A stretch of DNA of 44,936 nt. Origin: Lachnospiraceae bacterium (GTDB lineage: Bacteria > Bacillota > Clostridia > Lachnospirales > Lachnospiraceae). A program made the translations under genes and the position numbers. Below are positions 33,679 to 41,489 of this stretch, piece after piece; position 1 is the stretch's first letter, and every line of letters starts with the position of its first letter. Where the stretch lies: positions 1 to 44,936 of the forward strand of contig JAGAMG010000055.1 of assembly GCA_017624835.1 (NCBI GenBank), written 5' to 3'. The notes below the pieces were generated by a model. The model saw only the letters and a list, made by a program, of their open reading frames with translations, was not told the DNA's origin and searched no databases.

Positions 33679-34224
33679 TTATTCACACATTCCCATCAAC
33701 TCATCCTGATGTCGAAACAAAACATCAAAAAAGAAATCCCTAATCTCAATCTGATGATTTTCAATCCAGTTTTCTGCATATATTACTTTCTCATATATCT
33801 CATCTGGCCATTCCGGCAGCCATTTTTCACTTTCTGGAAATTTACCCGCATCAAACATAGCATAATTGTAGCATTCAGCAATTGCCTCATATCCATTTTC
33901 AGACAGATATCTGGCTGTTTTCTGAATACTATCATAATCTGTGGATTTGTAAAAATTTACATAATAACCGAAAAGCCCCTCGTAAAATGCTTGGAATTCC
34001 CACATATACACTTGATAATAAGCATTAACCCAATCAGGAACCTCTTTATACAGCTTCGGCAACTGCTCTAAAAAATCATCCAACACATACCAATCTGCAT
34101 CTATAGAAGCCGAACCGCCATAAACATTGCCTTCCTCATCCAATTCTTTAAGTTCCGTTAATCTAGCATATAATGCTGTCAATTCTTCTTTTTTCATCTT
34201 TATATATTTTAGCTCTCTCTCCAT
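33679..34224 (-). CDS. DUF4375 (DMP19-like) domain protein
   Basis: A 181-residue soluble acidic protein. The middle segment EFQAFYEGLFGYYVNFYKST followed by KTARYLSENGYEAIAECYNYA resembles the DUF4375/DMP19-like family, whose members are helical and of unknown function; the Neisseria relative DMP19 mimics DNA. The start at 34224 overlaps the end of the broken HAD gene by 16 bases; ATG at 34197 is an alternative, and neither has a strong ribosome site. Function cannot be assigned. Confidence 0.6.
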   Translation of the reverse strand: MERELKYIKMKKEELTALYARLTELKELDEEGNVYGGSASIDADWYVLDDFLEQLPKLYKEVPDWVNAYYQVYMWEFQAFYEGLFGYYVNFYKSTDYDSIQKTARYLSENGYEAIAECYNYAMFDAGKFPESEKWLPEWPDEIYEKVIYAENWIENHQIEIRDFFFDVLFRHQDELMGMCE

Positions 34225-34756
34225 CCCAAAATTTCTCTGATATCTCCTACGATATAATCCGGTTGTATCGAAGCAACTGGGCTGAACTGTTTCTTTCTAT
34301 CCACTAAAACAGTAGTAATTCCAACACTCTTCGGACCTGCAATATCATCCTGCAATGAATCACCTATAAAAACGGTTTCCTTCGGTTCGTATCCTTCGCA
34401 TTGCAATATGTACTGGTAAAATCCTTTGTCCGGCTTATATTTTTGAATCATTTCCGAAGTATAAACCTTATCCACCAGAAGATTGTTACACTTCATGTTC
34501 TCCAACAAGGGCGCTTAATTTGGTACTGCTCATATAAAACTTCCAAATCCTTTATAAAAATATCCTTTTCCATCATAAATGTAGTTTCAATGGATTCGTC
34601 GATATGCTTCCTGTGAATCCGCTTCCAATCTCTATAAAAGGCTTTGGCATCTATCTCTTTTTCCTGCAGAGACAATATTTTTCGGGTCGCCTCTATAGAG
34701 CCGTTTCCTGTAGAAATTAGTGTTCCATATGCATCAAATATAAGCAATCGTTTCAC
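34209..34756 (-). pseudogene. HAD hydrolase gene with internal deletion and frameshift
   Basis: The N-terminal part (KRLLIFDAYGTLISTGNGSI, motif I) runs to about LYEQYQIKRP and then meets a stop. The C-terminal part (MIQKYKPDKGFYQYILQ, the Lys, and VFIGDSLQDDIAGPKSVG, motif III) continues in another frame from about 34508. About 45 residues that normally carry motif II and the end of the cap are missing between them. The remaining ribosome site and ends look intact, so the lesion is recent or this is an assembly fault. Confidence 0.85.
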
Positions 34757-34815
34757 AAATCCCTCACCTGCTTCATATCATTCTCAGTGCTTTTTTCCTC
34801 TGCCTCATAATATGT

Positions 34816-35247
34816 TTAACATATCAATATCTTGTCAAGTTCTACCGCTTCGATTGCAAGTTCAATTGTATTCCGGCATTCTCTGTAAATCTCTCTTGTA
34901 CATCCCTTGGGGTCCATAATTCTGTTGTCTAAAATTCTTATCTTATCAGAGGATATGCCATACTCTTTCACAAGTTTTTCCATAATTGTGTTGTCCAATG
35001 CGAAATAGTAGTATTCATCCCCTATTAGCTCTTTCGATATTTTTCGCCGCTTTCTTCCGGCTATTTTTATACCAATTTCCTCCAAAACAGCCTGTGTATT
35101 TTGACCTACTTCCTGTGTATCATCGGCATTGATACCACAACTACATACTTCAACCTTATCCTGCCAAACCTTGCGTGCAATGTATTCTGCCATGATAGAC
35201 CTTGAATTATTACCATTACAAACAAAACATATTTTTTGGATTTTCAT
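34816..35247 (-). CDS. Low-molecular-weight protein tyrosine phosphatase-like protein
   Basis: A 143-residue protein of the LMW-PTP/arsenate-reductase fold. The phosphate loop is FVCNGNNSRSIMAEYIARK, giving Cys10-x5-Arg16, and the general acid lies in RIMDPKG. Members dephosphorylate phosphotyrosine or phosphoarginine, or reduce arsenate; in Gram-positives they often control capsule or stress proteins. The start at 35247 is preferred since AGGAG lies about 10 bases upstream, whereas an ATG at 35256 overlaps that site. No partner kinase is visible nearby. Confidence 0.85.
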   Translation of the reverse strand: MKIQKICFVCNGNNSRSIMAEYIARKVWQDKVEVCSCGINADDTQEVGQNTQAVLEEIGIKIAGRKRRKISKELIGDEYYYFALDNTIMEKLVKEYGISSDKIRILDNRIMDPKGCTREIYRECRNTIELAIEAVELDKILIC

Positions 35248-35270
35248 TGTGAGCATTCTCCTTTGAATTT

Positions 35271-35801
35271 TTAATCACAGTCAACACCTAATCTATATTT
35301 TCCACAGTGAATACACCGAAACAAATAACCGGCTAAAGAACCACCTTTTGCCAACCATTCGTTTTGAAAATCAAAATCATTTTCTTCTTTATATTCATCA
35401 ATAATACTTTCCAGATTCATTTCCTTTAACTCTTCATATCCCACATCCCCTAGATATTCGCAATAATCATCACAACATGCCAGCCAGTATTCCCCCTGCC
35501 ATGAACAATATCCCGGCGTTCTCAAAAATAACTCATCCCTTTTCTTTTCATCCGATATTTCTTCTGCATCCTGAATAAATTCACCTGCAAATTTATCTGC
35601 TGCTTTTCCACTTGCTACACATTCCATACAGATACACTCAATATCCGCAGTACAATACATGGATGTTATATATACATCTGTTTTATTTCCACAACACTGG
35701 CAAATACCCTCTCCATATGTAACACTATCTAATACTTTTTCTGAATTATAGATATTGGGATGATATTTAAACTTTGGTAACTTTGAAATTCTATTGTCCA
35801 T
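35271..35801 (-). CDS. CbrC family protein (UPF0167)
   Basis: A 176-residue protein with the UPF0167/CbrC layout. It begins LPKFKYHPNIYNSEKVLDS, followed by zinc-type cysteine pairs (GICQCCGNKTDVY, CICMECVASGKAA) and a final FRCIHCGKYRLGVDCD. The E. coli member CbrC is linked to colicin E2 tolerance, by an unknown mechanism. GGAAAGGAAAG lies before the ATG. It ends 23 bases before the phosphatase gene start and may be cotranscribed with it. Confidence 0.85.
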   Translation of the reverse strand: MDNRISKLPKFKYHPNIYNSEKVLDSVTYGEGICQCCGNKTDVYITSMYCTADIECICMECVASGKAADKFAGEFIQDAEEISDEKKRDELFLRTPGYCSWQGEYWLACCDDYCEYLGDVGYEELKEMNLESIIDEYKEENDFDFQNEWLAKGGSLAGYLFRCIHCGKYRLGVDCD

Positions 35802-35888
35802 TCTTTTCTTTCCTTTCCAAGCAGTATATTCTATTCCCGTACAAGTATTTTACTCCATTAGCATAATATCAACTTATGACAGTTCTCC

Positions 35889-36212
35889 TTATAACTTTCT
35901 CTTTGATAAATGGATTTCATTATCATCTCTATATCCAAGTTTGCCATACACAGCTTGTGCAATAAGATTTTTCTTCCCTGTAAGAAGTTCATATTTGTGA
36001 AGTGGATAATTCTTGGCACAATAGTCTTCTGCAAAAGTAATCATTTTACTTGCAATTCCTTTTTTTCTATAGGTTGGATTCACATACACTTCTGTAATTT
36101 CAGGCATATATTCATCGTAACAAAAGGATTTTTTTGTTTCGCCTTTACTATTAAATTCTTCATTTAGAACACTTAATTGCTCTGCATCATTTACATTTGC
36201 TTTTCTTATCAT
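35889..36212 (-). CDS. GNAT acetyltransferase with in-frame internal deletion
   Basis: A 107-residue protein that has both ends of a GNAT enzyme but not the middle. MIRKANVNDAEQLSVLNEEF opens it and EITEVYVNPTYRKKGIASKM supplies the acetyl-CoA loop, ending LIAQAVYGKLGY. Family members are about 145-150 residues; about 40 residues between NEEFNSKGET and KKSFCYDEY, which form strands 2 and 3 of the sheet, are absent without a frameshift. It probably cannot fold as an active enzyme. The start at 36212 follows GGGAGAGG. Its frame stays open and it could still be expressed. Confidence 0.7.
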   Translation of the reverse strand: MIRKANVNDAEQLSVLNEEFNSKGETKKSFCYDEYMPEITEVYVNPTYRKKGIASKMITFAEDYCAKNYPLHKYELLTGKKNLIAQAVYGKLGYRDDNEIHLSKRKL

Positions 36213-36256
36213 TATGACCTCTCCCATATCAATAGATATAACACAAATATCTCGTA

Positions 36257-37510
36257 TTATCTACTCATTTTATTTCGTTTCAAATTACATTCCAATATTT
36301 CCAAAGACAAGGGACAAACACTACCCTGTTTTACCAAATGGATGTTTCCTGTATATGTAACATGTTCGTCCTTGATGAATATGGCACTTTCATCCTCCAT
36401 AGCATAAATGGGCAGATTTTGCTCTAGGGAAATCTGCAACAGGATTTGCAATAATTCCTGATTTTCTTGACTAAAATGTGCTTTAACAGTAATATCAGCC
36501 AGTCCAAGCCCATCATAAGGCACAGGGGATTCCCATATATCAAGAGCACGCTTTGCCATGTTATAGGAACCGGCACTTACGCCTAAAATAACAGCACTGC
36601 TCTTACGAATTTCATCCCCTATACCTTTTTCACAAATCAGTTGAAATTGCTGTACTGCATGTCCCCCCATAAGAAATATACAGGATGCCTCCTGAATGAG
36701 TCGCTTAGCTTCCAAAGCATCCGTCCTGTTATCAATCACGCTGTATCGCTTAAACGACATATGGCATTCCTCAAACATGTGGTTCATCCCCGCCGAATCG
36801 CTGTCATTTCTTTCATAATCAGAAGGCCATGCACTTACAAAAACAAGGCTATCACGATTTATCAACTCTTCTTTCAATCGCTCCGCTATATCCACAGGAA
36901 AATGACGTGTTGGAAATCCGCTGAAAAAACCTAAAAGTTTAGCATTCATTACAGTTTCTCCCTCATGAAGCGCTTCATAGAAAGAATAATCAACAAACCC
37001 ACTTATCCTTTCTAAAGCACCCTTTTCTAATTCTTTCACCATAAGACAGTCCGGATGTGGCAGCTTTATATTGGGACCTGCCTCTATTCCAAATTTGTAG
37101 CTTGACTGAAAACCACGATTATTATAATTGCGTGGATTTCCCTCCACAAGAATCGCTTGAAATCCCAGCCTCTTTGCCACATCAAATCCATATTCCAATA
37201 ATTCCTTTGAAATATGCTGTCTTTGCAGCTGCGTTTTTACAGCAACCGGTGTAAGTATCAGCAATTCGTTTTCGTACTTTCCTTCAATATGAAAACGAGA
37301 AAACATCGCATATCCCATAATCTCGTCATTTTCATTAACCATAATAAGTTCCAATTCCGGGATATAATATTTTTTTGCTCTGATTTCTTCTACCAATCGT
37401 CTTACAATTTTGCCCTCCTTTGGACTATCATATTCCGTAAAAACCTCTTGCACCAGCTCCAGTGACGGAAGAAGATATTTCTTCTCCATCGATTTTATAA
37501 TACGCTTCAT
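36257..37510 (-). CDS. GNAT acetyltransferase - S51 peptidase fusion
   Basis: A 417-residue two-domain protein. Residues about 1-165 form a GNAT domain (LILTPVAVKTQLQRQHISKE as the acetyl-CoA loop, VEGNPRNYNNRGFQ as the following motif). Residues about 205-400 form a peptidase S51 domain of the dipeptidase E/cyanophycinase type, with LVFVSAWPSDYERN, the FLMGGHAVQQF block and the nucleophile elbow AVILGVSAGSYNMA; a likely His is in VKAHF. S51 enzymes cleave Asp-X or aspartyl peptides. GAGGAGG precedes the ATG. It lies 15 bases after the MutS2-like gene, so it probably shares that attenuated transcript. Confidence 0.88.
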   Translation of the reverse strand: MKRIIKSMEKKYLLPSLELVQEVFTEYDSPKEGKIVRRLVEEIRAKKYYIPELELIMVNENDEIMGYAMFSRFHIEGKYENELLILTPVAVKTQLQRQHISKELLEYGFDVAKRLGFQAILVEGNPRNYNNRGFQSSYKFGIEAGPNIKLPHPDCLMVKELEKGALERISGFVDYSFYEALHEGETVMNAKLLGFFSGFPTRHFPVDIAERLKEELINRDSLVFVSAWPSDYERNDSDSAGMNHMFEECHMSFKRYSVIDNRTDALEAKRLIQEASCIFLMGGHAVQQFQLICEKGIGDEIRKSSAVILGVSAGSYNMAKRALDIWESPVPYDGLGLADITVKAHFSQENQELLQILLQISLEQNLPIYAMEDESAIFIKDEHVTYTGNIHLVKQGSVCPLSLEILECNLKRNKMSR

Positions 37511-37525
37511 TGTATCAATCCTCCT

Positions 37526-39427
37526 CTAATCCTCTGACTCTATCACAGCATCCGTATATTTTCTTTGCATATCATGCCTCTTTTTTCGATTTTCAACGGT
37601 TTCAAATATAATGGAAAAATCATAATCCTCCGGATAAAGCTCTGTTGCTGCCACATGCAATTTTACCCTCTTATGATTAATCCAAATTTTTTTATTGGGT
37701 AGCTGTACTCTTAACACACCTTTTTCATTAATTGGTACACACACTATTCCTATCTTTTTCTCAGGATAAACCATTACACTATCGCCGATTTTATACTTGG
37801 TACTAAGCTCAGCATTATTTTTTCCGGTTTTCGTTTTTGTAATTTTAGGAACACTTTTCTTAATGATATTAGTTCCCTGATTACGAAATGAATAGGATTT
37901 TATCGCTTCTTCGCCATATGCTGCATGAATCGCCACCTTCAACATTTCCTCCGGCATCCCTAATCTGTCTGCAATATAAAATGCACAGCTTTCACCAGCT
38001 TCTCCTATCACCATTTGATAGGTAGGACATAAGGTTTCTTTGTCAAAGGCCATTCTTGCATTCACAATATCCTCTGCCTTGGCTGCATATTCCTTCACCT
38101 CCGGGTAATGAGTTGTTACCAGGAAAAGGGCACCGCTTTTTCTAAGCTCTTCCAGGATTGCAATTGCAATCCCCATACCCTCCGTAGGGTCCGTACCGGA
38201 GCCTAATTCATCCATAATAACAAAGCTATCCTTATTTGCTTCCCTTAAAACCTCCAACACATTCGTAATGTGTGCAGAAAAGGTAGACAGATTTTCCGAC
38301 AAATTCTGTCCATCGCCAATATCACATAAATAAGAGCTATTCATACAAATATCTGCCTGCTTACATGTGACATGCAGTCCGCACTGGGCCATAATACAAT
38401 TTAGCATAACCGTCTTAATTGCTACGGTTTTTCCTCCCGTGTTAGGTCCTGTAATAACAATACCTCGAACTCTTTCGCCTACCTCAAACTGCAATGGAAC
38501 CGCTACTTCTTTCTCCATTAAGGGATGACGTGCTTCCAATAATTTCATTCTTCTTTCCGTATTAATTATGGGCTCAGAAGCCTCCATATCTACACTTAAT
38601 TTGCCCTTGGAAAAAATAAAATCCAGCTTTTCAATCATTGTTAAATCTGCATATAATACTGGTGCTGCTGCCATAACCAACGCGGATAAGGTATACAGAA
38701 TGTTATATACTTCGTTTTCTTCGCTTATTTTAAGCAATTGCAGCTCTTCATAATATTTTGCAACACTTGAAGGTTCTATGAAAAGTGTGCTGCCTGTAGA
38801 AGACTTGTCTATCATGCTACCGGATATCTTAAACTTGTATTCCTTTTTTACCGGAAGGCATAGCCGACCATTTCTGAATGTACAATAATTATCTGCCATA
38901 CATTCCTTATTAGAGCGCAGAATTTGTTCGGCCTTTTGTTTCATTTGTTCTTCACATTTTGTGATTTGCTTTCGTATCTGCTCTAATTCCTTTGATGCAT
39001 AATCATCCACAGCTCCATTCCGGATTTTATTGCATATTTCCTGTCTCAATTCTGAAACATCATCCAGATTTTCATCATAATAAGCCAACGAATTCTGATA
39101 CACTTTTCCCCTTGCCAAATAATCCTTAAGGCGTCTTACTACCACCAAAACTTTTTCCACCCGCTCTAATTGATAGGGTGATAAACAATCCCCTTTTTCC
39201 GCTATCATCAGAACTTCTTTTATTTCTGTAATGTTTTGTAATGGCGGTGTTCCCAATTTTTCAATCAAAAATCTGGCATCCGTTGTATCTTTTAATTGCT
39301 TTTTCAGTTCATTTTCTGAAAAATACAGGCTCGCATCTCTTATTTTTTCTTTAGCCCAATCCGTAATAGCCAAATCGGACCATATTTCTTTCACTTTATC
39401 AAATTCAATTTGTTTTTCAATATTCAT
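37526..39427 (-). CDS. MutS2-like ATPase lacking the Smr domain
   Basis: A 633-residue protein of the MutS2 branch. The core clamp region contains the coiled segment ELEQIRKQITKCEEQMKQKA. The ATPase has Walker A ITGPNTGGKTVAIKT, the SENLSTFSAHI block, Walker B SFVIMDELGSGTDPTEG and TTHYPEVKEYA. Full MutS2 (about 780 residues) ends with KOW-like and Smr nuclease domains; here the protein stops soon after a KOW-like segment (YKIGDSVMVYPEKKIGIV), so Smr is missing. MutS2/RqcU splits collided ribosomes in Bacillus. The gene lies behind a leader peptide and conditional terminator, so its synthesis appears to respond to translation. GAGGGAAAG precedes the ATG. Confidence 0.92.
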   Translation of the reverse strand: MNIEKQIEFDKVKEIWSDLAITDWAKEKIRDASLYFSENELKKQLKDTTDARFLIEKLGTPPLQNITEIKEVLMIAEKGDCLSPYQLERVEKVLVVVRRLKDYLARGKVYQNSLAYYDENLDDVSELRQEICNKIRNGAVDDYASKELEQIRKQITKCEEQMKQKAEQILRSNKECMADNYCTFRNGRLCLPVKKEYKFKISGSMIDKSSTGSTLFIEPSSVAKYYEELQLLKISEENEVYNILYTLSALVMAAAPVLYADLTMIEKLDFIFSKGKLSVDMEASEPIINTERRMKLLEARHPLMEKEVAVPLQFEVGERVRGIVITGPNTGGKTVAIKTVMLNCIMAQCGLHVTCKQADICMNSSYLCDIGDGQNLSENLSTFSAHITNVLEVLREANKDSFVIMDELGSGTDPTEGMGIAIAILEELRKSGALFLVTTHYPEVKEYAAKAEDIVNARMAFDKETLCPTYQMVIGEAGESCAFYIADRLGMPEEMLKVAIHAAYGEEAIKSYSFRNQGTNIIKKSVPKITKTKTGKNNAELSTKYKIGDSVMVYPEKKIGIVCVPINEKGVLRVQLPNKKIWINHKRVKLHVAATELYPEDYDFSIIFETVENRKKRHDMQRKYTDAVIESED

Positions 39428-39471
39428 TTTTCTTTCCCTCGCATTCCAGACTGTAGCTTCGCCTTAAACGC

Positions 39472-39516
39472 AAAAAGACCACAGATACCTTAAGTGCATT
39501 AAGATACTATGGTCTT
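39472..39516 (-). terminator. Leader terminator (attenuator) before the MutS2-like gene
   Basis: In the minus-strand RNA the arms 39516-39499 and 39492-39475 form a stem of about 18 bp (two G-U pairs, one bulge) capped by a short loop, followed by TTTTT. It ends 45 bases before the start codon. A 7-base segment TATGGTC (39575-39569) is complementary to GACCATA in its 5' arm (39514-39508) and can act as antiterminator. Confidence 0.85.
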
Positions 39517-39539
39517 GAAATCTCGATATGATTATTCCC

Positions 39540-39663
39540 GCTATTTCAAAAAGACAGAAAAATAGCATGACCATACAGTCACGCTAATATCATCAATGGA
39601 AATATATATACCACAATATTAAGCAATTGTAAGGCGAAAACGTTGGCAACTTACGTGCCAACA
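39540..39663 (-). promoter_or_regulatory. Hairpin chain in the MutS2-like leader RNA
   Basis: Three stem-loops are visible: GTTGGCA/TGCCAAC (39643-39663), GCGTGAC/GTCATGC (39565-39584, one G-U) and GCTATTT/AAATAGC (39540-39566). The second covers part of the antiterminator segment. TTCGCCTTA (39639-39631) can also pair over a long distance with TAAGGCGAA (39466-39458) just before the coding region. Confidence 0.65.
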
Positions 39664-39706
39664 AATGGGCAGACTCCTAGTGCATACTAAAATTGCCCTG
39701 CAATAT

Positions 39707-39745
39707 TTATTTTGCAATTTTCTCCATTACAATAACACTTAACAT
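39707..39745 (-). CDS. Leader peptide of the MutS2-like gene
   Basis: A 12-codon frame, MLSVIVMEKIAK, with a perfect AGGAGG seven bases before its ATG. It starts about 20 bases after the predicted transcription start and is followed by about 280 bases of structured leader and a terminator. The hydrophobic SVIVM core recalls drug-sensing erm leaders (for example the IFVI and IAVV stalling motifs), but the likeness is short and could be chance. Confidence 0.72.
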   Translation of the reverse strand: MLSVIVMEKIAK

Positions 39746-39772
39746 GCAAAATCCTCCTAAAACTTTTTCTAC

Positions 39773-39801
39773 ATTGTACATCCACTTACATGATTGGTCA
39801 A
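39773..39801 (-). promoter_or_regulatory. Promoter of the MutS2-like leader transcript
   Basis: On the minus strand TTGACC (39796-39801), 17 bases, TACAAT (39773-39778). Predicted start near 39766, only about eight bases before the leader-peptide ribosome site. Confidence 0.78.
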
Positions 39802-39839
39802 GTGGGTAATTAGAGTTTTTGTTTCTTCATTCACAAAAA

Positions 39840-40493
39840 TCACTCTATTGTCAAACGCAGACTATCTAAGCCAAGCTCATCCTCATTTGCCAATCTAAAT
39901 TCCGTAATTTCAAATTCCGGCAATTCCCATACTAAAGAGGATAAATACATCCCCTTTAGATATTCTTTCGTTTCATCTACAACGATGGGTTTTATGGTAA
40001 AAACATAATTTTTACCCACTTCTAATTGTTTTCCAATCTCTTCCCCTACAAATATTGTAAATGGATAGCTTTGAAACTCCGTAACAACTGCAACATTTGG
40101 TGTTGTATCATCAAAACAGTAATCCGGAATCACATCTCGCACATTAACAGTAAACGAACCACTAACCGTTGTTCTTGCTGCAGGAGTTCTCAACGTGATA
40201 GCATATACTGTATTTATCTGCATTGGATAACTCTCTGCTATGTTACCATCATAATAAACTACAACTTCATCGCCTATATTAAAATGGGTGACACTATCTT
40301 TGTTTTCCACCTCCAGCGATACCCAATATTGGCCGGTTTCATTTTCAACTAAAATAGAATTATCCGTAGTCTCTTTGACAATACCGATAATGTTCGCCTC
40401 ATGCTCAATAATATAATTCATACTCCTGTTATTACAACCTGTAAACAATACCCCAAAGATTACTACTAAAACTAATGTTATCAGTTTTTTCAT
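39840..40493 (-). CDS. Lipoprotein of unknown function
   Basis: A 217-residue secreted lipoprotein. The signal MKKLITLVLVVIFGVLFTGC ends in a lipobox (LFTGC), so Cys20 should be lipid-modified and the protein held on the outer face of the membrane. The remainder is beta-rich (GIVKETTDNSILVENETGQY, FNIGDEVVVYYDG), with a pattern like the OB-type DUF3221 domain. GGGAG lies about 10 bases before the ATG at 40493. It lies directly upstream of the MutS2 leader but has a separate promoter situation; no functional link is evident. Confidence 0.75.
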   Translation of the reverse strand: MKKLITLVLVVIFGVLFTGCNNRSMNYIIEHEANIIGIVKETTDNSILVENETGQYWVSLEVENKDSVTHFNIGDEVVVYYDGNIAESYPMQINTVYAITLRTPAARTTVSGSFTVNVRDVIPDYCFDDTTPNVAVVTEFQSYPFTIFVGEEIGKQLEVGKNYVFTIKPIVVDETKEYLKGMYLSSLVWELPEFEITEFRLANEDELGLDSLRLTIE

Positions 40494-40620
40494 ACAATTA
40501 TACTCCCTTGTCAAACTTTGTTCCCAATTACTAATTCACTTATTTATATACTTCATTTTAAAATACCCTTACCTTTTATGCAACAGTGTTTCAACAATCT
40601 CTTATCCTTCAACAACATAC

Positions 40621-40663
40621 AAAAATGCCCTATATCAGCCACAAAAAGCCAATATAGAGCATT
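40621..40663 (-). terminator. Intrinsic terminator of the kinase-like gene
   Basis: AATGCCCTATATCAGC (40624-40639) pairs with GCCAATATAGAGCATT (40648-40663) with two imperfect positions. On the minus strand TTTTT follows. Confidence 0.75.
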
Positions 40664-40695
40664 CTACTATTTCAATTCTTTCACATACAATCGGT

Positions 40696-41349
40696 CTATT
40701 CCATTACCATAAAACCAAAATGACGCTCCACTTTTTTAACAGTTTCAGCCACCGTACTGCTTGGAGTTCTTTCAATCCAATAATACTCACTATCCTTGAC
40801 AGCATTGTAGTGATTTTGGTTAAGGCTTTTTAGAGTTTCATTACATGTGGTCTTTGCTTTCTCCGTATCGGATGCACTGTTTATAAAATTACGAAACCCT
40901 TGATGGTCTGGACGATTACAGTAATCATCAATTATATTGGAGGGCTCTTTTATCAGAAATACAATTCGGGATGGTTCCGTGAATCTTTCAACCTCTTCCA
41001 TGGTCAAATGACAGTCGCACAATATAATTTGATTTTCCGAAAGTCGTATCAAATCCAATAGCACAAAGTCTAATTGCTCTCTTGTATTATCAATCAGCCA
41101 TTTTCTGTATTCCTCCACCGTACGTCCAAAAAACTCATCTGCATCTTTAAAGAATTGATTCATTGCGGGTTGATAAACAACATTTGAAATTTTTTGATGC
41201 TTTTCAAACTGCTCATCCACATCATAAACTAATAAATTGTGTCTCTTAGCCAACTCCCTTGAAATCGTTGTTTTTCCGCCACAAGGCGTTCCGGTAATAA
41301 AATAAACATTTTTCAAATACTCTTTGATTACATTATCTTGAAATATCAT
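40696..41349 (-). CDS. P-loop kinase-like protein
   Basis: A 217-residue soluble protein with an N-terminal P-loop, FITGTPCGGKTTISRELAKR, and a DVDEQFEKH segment where small-molecule kinases hold a catalytic acid. Overall it resembles the AAA_33/shikimate-kinase-like group, which phosphorylates small metabolites or drugs. A later ILCDCHLTMEEVERF strand fits the core sheet, and the Arg-rich lid is near PSRIVFLIKEPS. AAAGGAGA precedes the ATG. It is monocistronic. Substrate unknown. Confidence 0.75.
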   Translation of the reverse strand: MIFQDNVIKEYLKNVYFITGTPCGGKTTISRELAKRHNLLVYDVDEQFEKHQKISNVVYQPAMNQFFKDADEFFGRTVEEYRKWLIDNTREQLDFVLLDLIRLSENQIILCDCHLTMEEVERFTEPSRIVFLIKEPSNIIDDYCNRPDHQGFRNFINSASDTEKAKTTCNETLKSLNQNHYNAVKDSEYYWIERTPSSTVAETVKKVERHFGFMVME

Positions 41350-41489
41350 GACAAAATCTCCTTTATTAAATAGTTTTTAGTAGTCTGTATGTACATAAAA
41401 CTATTTAACACAGTCCTATGTACTTAGATATTTCTTAACCTTAAGAACATCACCATAGATTTCACCTCCTAAACTTTTTTATCCTTGCT

